From the NCBI GenBank assembly GCA_037179515.1, contig JAXCGZ010015154.1, positions 62,001-126,000 on the forward strand: 64,000 nt of DNA. The letters run 5' to 3'. A program made the translations under genes and the position numbers. Each line of letters starts with the position of its first letter. The stretch's first letter is position 1. Positions 23,682 through 33,971 of the stretch are shown piece by piece. The stretch is from Halocaridina rubra (Eukaryota; Arthropoda; Malacostraca; Decapoda; Atyidae). The notes under the pieces were generated by a model. It saw only the letters and a program-made list of their open reading frames with translations, made no database searches and was not told the origin of the DNA.

Positions 23682-24649
23682 TGTGGAGGATTTCCTGTGT
23701 GTTATTACCCTTCGATCATATAACCCCCTAAATTCGGAAATCCTGACACGGCTTCAGTAGAGGCCTACCACAATCTCAAATTTAAATCCTCTACCAATAA
23801 AATATAATTAATATTACATGCATAGACATACATGCAAATACTTTATAAGGGGGTTTATGAACTACTGATATGTGAATATTCAAATAAACTCTCCTCACCT
23901 TAAATTAAAACTTCCTCATACAGAACAATAAATTATCCAACATACATTCTACATACGAGTGTTCAATTACATGAGCTCATTTTGTCCCTCACACGTAGTT
24001 ATAAATATTGTTAGAAATAAGTTAAATCTGTACTCATCTATCCGGAAAACCCTGATGTCGTCAGCAATCACGGATCCACGTATCTCTATTACGTTTTCTA
24101 CTTGAGTGTCTAGTAACGCCTCACGAGAACAACTTATTACTCATTATTAAACGTATATGCACCATCAATAATCATGGTAGCAAATGTATTTCATAAATAT
24201 TAATTACAACTGCTTTCACGCATTATAATTACGTCACAAACATGAGTGTCTCGTAGCATCTCACGAGGACAACTAACTTTTTGTAAGAAAGTCTCACAAA
24301 ACTCCCCTCGTTTGTAGGGGTCCTTGGTACTAGGACTAACTTGAGATATGACTTGCTTACGACGGTTCTTTGTTTAAACAAGCGATGCGAGAAGCGATAT
24401 CAAGGAGGTGAAAGATTAATGGCTAAAATCCATTAGCTTCCTTTCTCCAAGTCTTCTACAGCTTGGCTCCATGGTAAACTACACATTATACATATGAATA
24501 TACGTGAATACATGATAGAAATTAATAGGTACACATACTAAGTCTAAAAGTATGCATTCATGCACTTACGTTACAATAAGCAAAACTATATGCAAAACAA
24601 CACTTACATATGTACATAGAAATAAATGTCTTGAAATATATTGAAGACA
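23682..24649 (-). repeat. BEL LTR B (shared middle LTR)
   Basis: About 968 bp, matching LTRs A and C. It carries a private deletion of about 29 bp near 24070, where A and C read ACTCCAAATCAAACTCG and following bases. It is flanked by a primer site on one side and polypurine/RT-end sequence on the other, so it serves as both 5' LTR of unit 1 and 3' LTR of unit 2. Confidence 0.9.
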
Positions 24650-24715
24650 TCCTGGGCCCCTCCAAAAAAACAAAAAAACAAAAAAACAAAAACAAATGGG
24701 GTCTCCCCATCAGTA

Positions 24716-25185
24716 CTACAGTTTATCATCTATAATTAAGCTTGCCCACAATTCTTCAACCCTTTGGGCAGCTTGACGTTCAGATCTTTCATAATTTGAT
24801 GATTCCTCTTTGTATACTGCTGACAACAGATATTCCCATGAGACACTTTCAGACCAAGCTCTCTGAATAAGAATTTTTCCTCTTCTTAGTAAGGGTAATA
24901 TTAGACCTAAGGGGTCCAAAAATATACCCACCAGTGACAGAAGTTTTTGTTTGGTCAACAAATCTTCTCTAGCCTTCAGACTTTTCATAGACAACATGTC
25001 TGTATTAACATTCCAGATTAAACTAAAGATTGTGTCTTTAGGAGATCTAGATTTTTCAGAAAGGCACTGATCCAGTACCCTTTGAAGTCTTGCATTGTTG
25101 GAATTCAATGCTTGCAGTGATATTTCGGCCTTTTCCCACTCTACATCTGCAATATTGCATATATTAAACTGTTTCTCTTCACTGG
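24716..25185 (-). pseudogene. BEL/Pao RT C-terminal remnant, unit 2
   Basis: The 130-codon frame 24716-25108 and its upstream extension are nearly identical to the unit 1 remnant. This copy keeps FLDPLGL where unit 1 has FLDLLGL. It lacks the RT catalytic core, RNase H and integrase, as unit 1 does, showing that the deletion predates the tandem duplication. Confidence 0.8.
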
Positions 25186-25378
25186 TACAAGCATCCGATC
25201 ATATAGAATCTGAATTTCAGATAAAAACTTAGCACGAGGGTCTGCCCCTATCTTTTCTTCTCTTACTTCATTTAATTTTCGTGCTTTTCCCTCCAATTCC
25301 CTTATATCCTAAATTCCCTCCCCGTTTTTCCCCTCCTATCCTATCCCATCCAAAAAAAAAAAAAAAATACAAGCATCC
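25186..25378 (+). mobile_element. Retroposed insertion, unit 2 copy
   Basis: The same A-tailed segment as at 6651-6837, flanked by the same TACAAGCATCC repeats (25186-25196 and 25368-25378). Its presence at the homologous site means it was already in the parental BEL element. Confidence 0.8.
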
Positions 25379-27567
25379 AACAAATTACCTACATGAACAT
25401 TCTCCAATATCACCTCCAACTGTTCTATTAGAGGCTTCATTTGTCCAAAGGCGCTCTGAAAATTGTGTGGGAGAGGAATGTGGATAGGTTTCCAGGGAAC
25501 AGAATCTGTAAAACTTCTAAGTGTAGTTTTATCTTCGTAATGCACTTCTTGCTTTACTCAATACTCTCTGGCTCCCACACCTTATTAAAAGGCTTTATGG
25601 CCTCTTCAATCAACAACTTATTAACTGGCTCTATGGCCACTTCAATTAACTCTTGAGTAGCTGTAGGAAAAACCTGTGTTCCTACTTGCATAGCAATATG
25701 GCTTTGCACATTACTGGGTTCATGTTGAGTATCACAAGGAATATGGCCATACAACATGACACCACCTGGTGTGTCCCATCAAAGTATAGACATCTCACTT
25801 GTTAATACCACTAACAAATTGACTAAAATGTAAAGCACCAATAACAATGCCAATGTTATTAAGTACATCACTATCAATATCTTCATCGGCCAACTTGTGA
25901 CCATTAGATTTTAACACATTTGCAGCCTTTGCCAGTCCTGGAGTGTGGATGCTAATTACCATGTCATCAACTACGAGTAATTTAACTCTGGCTCTTCTTT
26001 CCTCCAATATGATAACTACATTTACAACAGGAAAACTTCCTTTCTTCGTCTCTGAATGAAATGCATCAATACCAAGAGACATTTCATCTACTGGGCTTAA
26101 TTTAAACCTTTCAGCTAATTCCCTAGTTATAAGGGAACACTGGGAACCTGTATCAAAGAATAACCTAGTGTTTGCACAAAGATTTCCCTTTGAACTGCTT
26201 ATTTTTCCACTTGCAGTAGGCAGAGCACATGAAGGTAAACTCGGCTTCACCATTTGCCTTTGTACTGCATTCATAGTCATCACACCAACAATGTTTCTTG
26301 CCCTTTTCTGAGTCAGAATGTTCTTGCTCACTGCTTGACTCATCTAATTGAACCATTTCCTGACTGTTCATTCAGAAATGAAGGTTCTTCAAACCTTCTA
26401 CGAAATTTTGACTCTTATTCATAACACAAGGCTGGATGATGACCATTTTCCTTAAACTTCTTACAGTTTAACTGAGTGTAATATTCATTTGCATATTGCC
26501 CTGACTGAGTACATCTCAGACATTTGTTATTGTGTCTCTGTTTGTCTTTCTTTATTACACTGTTCGGACTTATGACCTTGCCAACCACAGGATACACATT
26601 CGGTTTTATTATTTTTATTATTTACTACCTTTGCAGTAGCACCATAACTACCCACATTCTTTTTATAGGACTGGGTCTCATCTCTCTGGGAGGTTTGGGT
26701 CTCTCCCTTTGTGTTATTTTTAGTGAAGTTGCCTTATATATAATATACATATTTTCCCAGTTCCTTCAAGAGGGTTTCAAAGGTAGGATATTTTGTGTCT
26801 AATTTCATGCTAATCCAGTTCTCTACATCTTCTGGTAATTTCATTATCACGAGTTCTGAAAACACCCAATCAGTGATCTTTATGTCTCTATAATTTTTCA
26901 GACTTCGAGTAATGGCTTCTACTTCCTGATTGAACTTAAAAAGTGGTGAATAATTAGAAGAAAGAGTTAATAATTATACCAATTTCCTCTTTAAATTTCG
27001 TACAATTCTGTTCTTGCTGGCATACACAGCTTGTAGTTGTTGAATGCATTCATCATAACTCTCACTAGCAACAGGATATCCCTTTATGGTGTCTTTTGCA
27101 TCCCCTTTAAGGGCATTTCTCAAGATGGTAAACTTTGTCATAGTTGCCATAGAAGTACTATGTACTAAACTATCAAACATATCCCAAAACTCGTTCCACT
27201 CATCATAGTCCCCAGAGAACTGTGGTATTTTTACTTCAGGAAATTTAGGTGTGGGTTGCACACTGGGGAGGCTTGAACTCTCGGAACTAGGAGCTCTAGT
27301 ACTCTTCATAGTTCCTAACTTACGAATCAGTTCTAGGGCAGCTAAGCTAATATTATTTACTGTTCCAGCTAGATTGTCATGTTCTGTATCCTCCGCTTCA
27401 GAATCCCTTTTAAGGTCCTTATCCTCGACATATTCTTCATATTTCCTTTCATATCTTCCATAGCTTTTTGTTAGCGTATGATGATATTTTTCTAAATAAG
27501 TAACAACAAATGTCTCATCATCTTTGGCAAGTTCTGTTTGACACTGAACATAATCACGTTGATCCAA
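25379..27567 (-). pseudogene. BEL/Pao gag-protease, unit 2
   Basis: Gag opens near 27567 and runs uninterrupted through KIPQFSGDYDEWNEFW to about 26974, where stops begin. Degenerate frames continue through the knuckles (CLRCTQSGQYANEYY here, with Cys to Tyr). The protease (25795-26343) is open with FFDTGSQCSLITRELAERF, retaining DTG. It ends at the same TGA as in unit 1. The RT N-terminal segment with VPWKPIHIPLPHNFQSA follows at about 25450-25510. Because this copy has no Gmr1 insertion, it gives the empty-site sequence for Gmr1-A. Confidence 0.88.
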
Positions 27568-27817
27568 TTCCGAAGACGTTTTAATGCCTTAGGTTCAACC
27601 GACATATTGATAAAGCAAATAGTACATAAAACAACAAACAAATAGTTGATGCAATTTTATAATCAAAGAATCCACGATCTTCTTTATGCATCCACAATGC
27701 AACAAACAATCACTCTGTAAAGAGTATCAAAGGACAATCTTCCAAAATTTGAAGATAATAACATACAGTTATTTAATTTCGTCAATTATGACGTCAATCC
27801 ATAAAGTGTTAAACACT
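27568..27817 (-). other. BEL leader, unit 2, proximal part
   Basis: Leader sequence homologous to 22901-23150, ending at the CR1 copy c junction. No gene was seen. Confidence 0.75.
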
Positions 27818-30202
27818 TTATTGCGTACAAGGGAATTTCCTACACCAACATGTAATGGAACCAACAAGGGCCAGGGGTGGGGATGAGCCATCACTACTTG
27901 ATCTAGTGTTCACAGATAATGTATTGGATATTGAAAAAATTGAGTATGAACCACCAATTGGAAAGAGTGACCACTGTGTGTTGTTGATGGAGTATATCAT
28001 TGAAGATATTCTTCCTGAGAGTAGAGGCACTGAGGACATGAGGAGGAACTATCCGAGAGGAGATTACATCAAAATGAATGAGCTTTTTGCAGTTATTGAC
28101 TGGAGAACCTTATTTTACAACAAACCTGTACAAGAAATGTATGACATCTTTTGTGAGAAATATGGGAAGATAGTAGATTACTGCATACCTGTCACCAAAG
28201 TAGGTGTAATTCATGCCAGAGAGAAATGGTTCGATATTGGGTGTAAAAGAGCTAAGGAGTGGAGAGACAAATACTGGAAAAGGTATAGGAGGAGAAAAAA
28301 CATAAATGCCTGGCAAACCTACAAAAGAGCAAGAAATGACTACCTAAGTAAAAGGAGAGAGGCAGAGAGAGACTATGAGAGGGACATCACCAGGAAGGCT
28401 AAAGAAAATCCCAAGCTTTTCCACAGCTTTATCAGAGGAAAACTGAAGGTAAAAGAACAGGTTTTAAGGCTAAAGAGAGCTGATGGAAGCATCACTGAGA
28501 CGGATGAAGAGATCTGCAAAGAATTGAACAAGGAGTTTCAGTCAGTATTTACAGTAGAAAATACCCCACCCCCTCAGATTGCAGTGATAGAAGCTCAAGG
28601 GCTGGTATTAGAGAACATCAAACTTACAGTCACAGAGGTATGCAAAGCGCTGATGGATTTAGATGTTCATAAAGCTACAGGTCCTGATGACATATCCCCT
28701 CATGTGTTTAAAAAATGCGCAAACACAATATCAGTGGCACTAAGTATCATATTTAAGGAATCACTGGATTCGGGGGAGATTCCAAGATGCTGGAAACAAG
28801 CAAATGTGATACCTATCTTCAAAAAGGGAATGAGGAATACGGCTCTGAACTATAGACCAGTTTCCTTGACCAGCATAGTTTGCAAAGTTATGGAGAAACT
28901 ACTAAGGAAACATATCTCTCTTCACTTGGAATCCTTCAACTTTTTGTCAGTGAGGCAACATGGCTTCAGAGAAGGTAGATCAACAGTAACAAACTTATTA
29001 GAATTTTATGATGAGGAAAGCCAAATCTTACAGGAAAGAGAGGGCTGGGCAGATTGCATATTCCTAGACTTCCAGGAAGCGTTTGACACTGTTCCACATG
29101 GGAGACTTATTAGGAAGCTGCAATCAATGGCTAGAATAGGTGGAAATGTTTTGGAATGGATAGAAACTTACTTAGAAGGAAGGGAACAGAGGGTTAGAGT
29201 AAGACAGTCAATGTCTGAATGGAGAAGAGTAAGTAGCTGGGTTCCACAGGGTTCAGTTTTAGGGTCACTTTTGGTCCTTGTATATGTAAATGACCTACCA
29301 GAGTCTGTAAATTCATTCATGAATATGTTTGCAGATGATGCAAAGATTGTGAAGAAAGTAAAACACGAGAACAATGGTAGAGAACTTCAGGAGGATCTAA
29401 ATAATCTGCATGAGTGGTCAGAAAAGTGGCTAATGAAATTCAATACTTCAAAATGTAAGGTAATGAGAATGGGTACAAGTGCAAGAAGGCCCAAGCTTGA
29501 CTACTCGGTGGCTGGAGTACAACTTCAAGAGACAGATCTAGGAGTAAACATACTGGCAGATTTGTCTCCAGAAATACATATAAATGGCGTAGTAAGGGCA
29601 GCATATGCATTCTTATCAAATGTAAGGGTAGCCTTCAGGCACATGGACAAGGAAATGTTCAGAAATATTTATGTAACCTATGTGAGGCCAAAACTCGAAT
29701 ATGCAGCCCCCTTTTGGAATCCGCACTTGAAAAAGCACATAGCTAAGCTTGAAAAAGTTCAAAGACATGCCACGAAACTGGTGCCAGAAATACGCAATCT
29801 CAGTTATGATGAGAGGCTGAGGGAATTAGACATACCATCACTCGAAGCTAGAAGAGTGAGGGGGGATATGGTGACAGTCTTTAAATTCCTTCATGGTTAT
29901 GATAGAGTGGATAGGGATCGATATTTTGATATGGCAGGCTCTAGAACTAGAGGTCATAGTTTGAAGCTTCATAAGAAAACCTCTTTGCAGGATGTAAGGA
30001 AATACTTTTTCAGTGTAAGAGTAGTTGATAATTGGAATTGGCTAAGCGAGGAGGTAGTTAATGCTATCTCAATCCATAGTTTTAAGGACAGGTATGATAA
30101 GTATCACTAAGTATAAAATGGAACCGATCAGGAGACGGGAAGATACGAGCTTTGGGCTCTTTCCCGTAAACAAAATTAGGTAATCACATTTAGGTAATCA
30201 CA
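27818..30202 (+). mobile_element. CR1-like LINE copy c, 5'-truncated
   Basis: Starts inside the endonuclease coding region and ends with the hairpin and two tail units (AAAATTAGGTAATC, ACATTTAGGTAATC). Unit 1 provides the empty site (AAACACTCTATTCATC near 23140). ACACT at both junctions is a possible 5-bp duplication. Confidence 0.92.
27821..30110 (+). pseudogene. CR1-like ORF2, copy c (endonuclease C-part and RT)
   Basis: Open without stops from the 5' truncation to the natural end at 30110. The endonuclease SDH motif, the RT fingers (GPDDISPHVFKK; NYRPVSLTSIV), AFDTVPHGRL, FADDAKIVKKV and the complete C-terminal domain are present. Against copy d it has a 12-bp in-frame deletion removing ENER before DLGVN. 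SSWV replaces SSGV in front of PQGSVLG, and the segment after it reads SLLVL in place of PLLFL. It lacks the endonuclease N-terminus and ORF1, so it is dead on arrival despite the long frame. Confidence 0.9.
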
Positions 30203-30742
30203 CTATTCATCAATTAAACGACACCGTTAAGTCAGCAACAGTAAATGGAAAGTGTAATGCAAACCACACTGTTCCTCCAATAAATGACACTGTGCACCTA
30301 GCAGTAGGTGGGTTATTACCTTCTGTTTATTTACATAAAGAAAGGAATCAATACGACATTCTAGAGATCGTTAAATGGGAAATATGTAAACACACAAATC
30401 CATAAAAACCACTGTTCACCCAGCCGATATTGGGTACTAATATCCATTTTACTTAATAGACGCTCAACCACAAAAGTATATTTCGTTTCCACAGACAGAG
30501 AAACACTTTATTCACGCGGGAAAAAGATACTCTTATTTATTTCAACAACTACTTACCTTCCAAAGTTATATTTGCAATATTCATGCAAATACATGCAATG
30601 CTCCTCCTTTTTTTGCTGGAATATGGACGATTTTAACCGTTGAAATTTAAACTAATTTCTTACAAGGCGGGAGATTATCTAAAATGTATACTATTTTCAC
30701 CATTACCACACAAATTCTCATCCGGTTCGAAGGACCAGAAGC
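30203..30742 (-). other. BEL leader and putative primer site, unit 2
   Basis: Continuation of the unit 2 leader after CR1 copy c, homologous to 23140-23681. The minus-strand TGGTCCTTCGAACCGGA lies at 30721-30737, five bases from LTR C. No gene was seen. Confidence 0.7.
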
Positions 30743-31737
30743 TGTGGAGAATTTCCTGTGTGTAATTACCCTCCGATCTTATAACCCCCTAAATTCGGAA
30801 ATCCTGACATGGCTTCAGTAGAGGCCTACCACAATCTCAAATTTAAATCTTCTACCAATAAAATATAATTAATATTACATGCATAGACATACATGCAAAT
30901 ATTTTATAAGGGGGTTTATGAACTGCTGATATGTGAATATTTAAATAAACTCTCCTCACCTTAAATTGAAACTTCCTCATACAGAATAATAAATTATCCA
31001 ACATACATTCTACCTACGAGTGTTCAATTAAATGAGCTCATTTTGTCCCTCACACGTAGTAATAAATATTGTTAGAAATAAGTTAAATCTGTACTCATCT
31101 ATCCGGAAAACCCTGATGTCGTCAGCAATCACGGGACTCCAAATCAAACTCGAATATCTTCTGATCCACGTATCTCTATTACGTTTTCTACTTGAGTGTC
31201 TCGTAACGCCTCACGAGAACAACTTATTACTCATTATTAAACGTATATGCACCATCAATAATCATGGTAGCAAATGTATTTCATAAATATTAATTACAAC
31301 TGCTTTCACGCATTATAATTGCGTCACAAACGTGAGTGTCTCGTAGCATCTCATGAGGACAACTAACTTTTTGTAAGAAAGTCTCAAAACTCCCCTCGTT
31401 TGTAGGGGTCCTTGGTACTAGGACTAACTTGAGTTATGACTTGCTTACAACAGTTCTTTGTTTAAACAAGCGATGCAATAAGCGTTTCCAAGGAGGTGAA
31501 AGGTTAATGGCTAAAATCCATTAGCTTCCTTTCTCCAAGTCTTCTGCAGCCAGCCTCCTTAATAAACTACACATTATACATATGAATATACGTGTATACA
31601 TGACAGATATTAATAGGTACACAACTAAGTCTAAAAGTACACATTCATGCACTTACGTTACAATAAACGAAACTATATGCAAAACAACACTTACATATGT
31701 ACATAGAAATAAACTGTCTTGTAATATCCTCAAGACA
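30743..31737 (-). repeat. BEL LTR C (5' LTR of unit 2)
   Basis: About 995 bp, homologous to LTRs A and B and sharing with B the CACCATCAATAATCATGG segment. Its outer edge reads AAGACA on the plus strand, after which homology to the other LTRs ceases. Confidence 0.9.
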
Positions 31738-31925
31738 GGGGGCTTCATAGTCGAGAACAGAGCATAGCTCAGGAAATTATTTAACCTCAGTCTTATTGAT
31801 GTGCCTGGGTTGGATGCTGTGTTAAAAAGAGCAAATTTAGCTTTAAACCCTAAATGCAGGGCAGCCTATGGGGAAAATGTAACCCCCCAGCTAAGCATGG
31901 CAATAGGCCTAAAGTGAATGAGAGA

Positions 31926-31983
<58 letters not shown>

Positions 31984-32009
31984 AATAGAAAGAGAGAGAG
32001 AGAGAGAGT
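31738..32009. other. Unassigned flank with (TC)n and (GA)n tracts
   Basis: The first 190 bp shows no recognisable gene. A (TC)n run occupies about 31926-31978, followed by a short (GA)n run ending near 32008, forming a potential inverted pair. The I-like LINE fragment starts immediately after. Confidence 0.7.
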
Positions 32010-33030
32010 GTTATCAATATCCACCCAGGAGAGTGGCTGGGAATTGGTGGGCCCACAGGTGAAGCCGTTCCCACTCCTCAGAGACAATGTACGTATCATC
32101 ACCACCATCCTCAGCCACTACCACAGGACGGCCAGCCTTGGAAAAGCCATCACTATTGCCTGGCTTCCCAGCCACGTCGGGATCAAGGGAAATGAGGAAG
32201 CCGATCAAGCCGCCAAACAAGCCACTCTCAGAGCAGAAATCCAAATATCTCTGCCTCCTGGGATTCAACAGATAAAAAATAAAGCCACCAAGTCACTCCT
32301 TAACACCTTAATAACTAAACACAACCTGTGTACAGACATTGGCTTCCCCTCCACCTGGTGGTACAAAGCCACCACTGATCATCATCGAATCACCCTGCCT
32401 AAGAACCTTCGACGAAGCACGGCGGTCAATGTGTACCGTCTGAGACTTTGGTAAAAGTGCACCTGGCAAATAGTGGATGATATCATCAGGGAATGCACCT
32501 TTTGCCAGGTAGCCTCACCATATCCACTGCTCCACTACATCCTCGAATGTGATTCCTTTTCAGAAATTTGACGGAAAACTGGTGCCCCTGCAACATCCAG
32601 CGAGGATCCAAATGCCCTTCATGTTGCTAGCTCCATAATCAGACTAGCAACAAACAACTACATGAACAGTCTGCTAAATATCATCAGTCAATACCTTCCA
32701 CCAAGATAATCATGTAATAACTCTCTCTCACCTCCAAAACAGGAATTCATTTAAATTGTTTGATGTAAACTAATAATCCTCAACTGAACACTTATGCTTT
32801 CCATTATCTTTACAGTTTTGCACAACCTCACCTGCGGGCCAAAATAGGAAAGTAATATCGCTCTCAAGAGTGAATACCACCAACATTAACTAGATTTCAC
32901 CCCACCTCCTCACCAAATAGGAAAGCCCATTTGCCCGCAAGAGCGAATACCACCTACAATCAACAAAATCTTACCCCACCTGTGGGCCACAAGGGAAGGT
33001 CTGCTCACCCTCAAGGGAGAACATCAAAGA
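32010..33030 (+). pseudogene. I-like LINE 3' fragment (RNase H, C-terminus, 3' UTR)
   Basis: The plus-strand frame to 32454 contains the end of an RNase H domain, AWLPSHVGIKGNEEADQA, then the LINE C-terminal region with NLCTDIGFPSTWWYKATT. A TAA at 32452-32454 interrupts it. The frame then resumes in degraded form with ECTFCQVASP (a CxxC motif) and ASSIIRLATNNYMNSLLN, paralleling the minus copy at 33394-33876. From about 32710 the 3' UTR begins, including three 74-bp-spaced units. Only the 3' 1 kb is present, as expected for a truncated insertion, and it faces the minus-strand copy tail to tail. Confidence 0.82.
32831..33030 (+). repeat. 74-bp tandem units in I-like 3' UTR
   Basis: Units start at 32831 (CCTGCGGGCC), 32905 (CCTCCTCACC) and 32979 (CCTGTGGGCC). 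Each carries a GGAAAG-like box, a CTCAAGAGTGAATACC-like box and, in the first two, a terminal ACCCCA. Confidence 0.7.
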
Positions 33031-33393
33031 AAAAAAAGAAAAGGAATAAATCTGCAAAGATAAGAGGGAACACAGAAAGTTCTGCTCTGAATAAATAGTT
33101 TCCTGCAATCTTTGTAGATATGCCTTGTTGAGAGAAAGAGGAAAATCGGGATAGGATAGGGGTGAAGAAGGGAGAGGTGATGGCGCAACATGCATGCTTT
33201 TCATCCCTAGAGGACCACCAGGAAAGAAGGGTAAGGGAAACTATACAAAAAACAAATTTATGCATATATAAAAATGAAAAATAAATGGATTAACAATATA
33301 CGGAACAGAAAAAAATAGAAAAAAATTAGGGGTCTTACTGATGACCAGCAAGGACAAGTGTTCCTTTTGGAACCACATCAGCGTATAATGGGC
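33031..33393 (-). other. I-like LINE 3' UTR (minus copy), pyrimidine-rich
   Basis: On the minus strand this follows the ORF2 stop at 33394. It is rich in T and C, with no open frame worth calling. The exact boundary with the plus-strand fragment's 3' UTR is unclear. Confidence 0.5.
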
Positions 33394-33971
33394 TCAAGCT
33401 GGAGAGGCTGAGGAAAAGGTTTTTAACAGCTTGAGCTCATGGCTTGACAATGAGAATGAGTCGTTGCTTGATAATCTAGGGGGAGGGTAATGACTAATGA
33501 TGTTAAGTAGGCTGTATATAATGTTAATTTTTGCTACTCTGATTATGGAGCTAGCAACATGAATGCCATTTTGATCCATACTACTTGCTACTGGGGCACT
33601 AGTCTTCCATAGAATTTCAGAAAAGACTTCACACTCAAGGATATTGTGAAGTATTTGCTGCAGCGTCGCTTCCTGACAGAAAGTGCACTCCTTAACAAGA
33701 TCCTCAACTACACACCAGGTGAACTTGAATCCGACTCTCAGACTGTACAAGATGGCCAATGTGCATCTGCGAAGGCTCTTGGGCTGGATGATATGCTGTA
33801 GATTGGTGGCTGTTTTGTACCACAAGGAGGAGGGAGAACCAATGTCAGTGCATAAGTTGTGTCTGGCTAGTAACAAATTAAGGAGTGACCTGAAAGCTTT
33901 GGTTTTGATCTGGAGAGTCCCAGGGGGCAGGTATATATGAATCTCTAACCGAAGAGAGTTTTTTTTATTTA
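33394..33971 (-). pseudogene. I-like LINE ORF2 C-terminus (minus copy)
   Basis: Minus-strand reading from the solo-LTR junction gives LRLEIHIYLPPGT and then NLCTDIGSPSSLWYKTATN, VEDLVKECTFCQEATLQQI and ASSIIRVAKINIIYSLLN, ending at a stop at 33394-33396. This is the region after RNase H, including the CxxC motif found in related LINEs. The plus-strand fragment at 32010 encodes the same segment. The RNase H part lies beyond the LTR at 36104. Confidence 0.82.

Larger units (their letters stand above)
5149..31737 (-). mobile_element. BEL/Pao tandem: LTR-int-LTR-int-LTR
   Basis: Three related LTRs (5149-6126, 23682-24649, 30743-31737) bracket two minus-strand internal regions. The middle LTR is the 5' LTR of unit 1 and the 3' LTR of unit 2. 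Without later insertions each internal region is about 3.7 kb. Both encode gag with zinc knuckles, a DUF1758-type protease and only the start and end of RT; the RT core and integrase are missing. Both units share the same retroposed insertion and the same stop after the protease. Unit 1 is split by Gmr1-A and unit 2 by CR1 copy c. No clear target duplication was seen at the outer ends (AAGGG versus GGGGG). Confidence 0.85.

Noticed and set aside
31918..32040. Ser-Leu repeat ORF start and Arg-Glu repeat ORF on the opposite strand
   Set aside because: Translation of (TC)n/(GA)n; only the part after about 32040 is LINE RNase H sequence.
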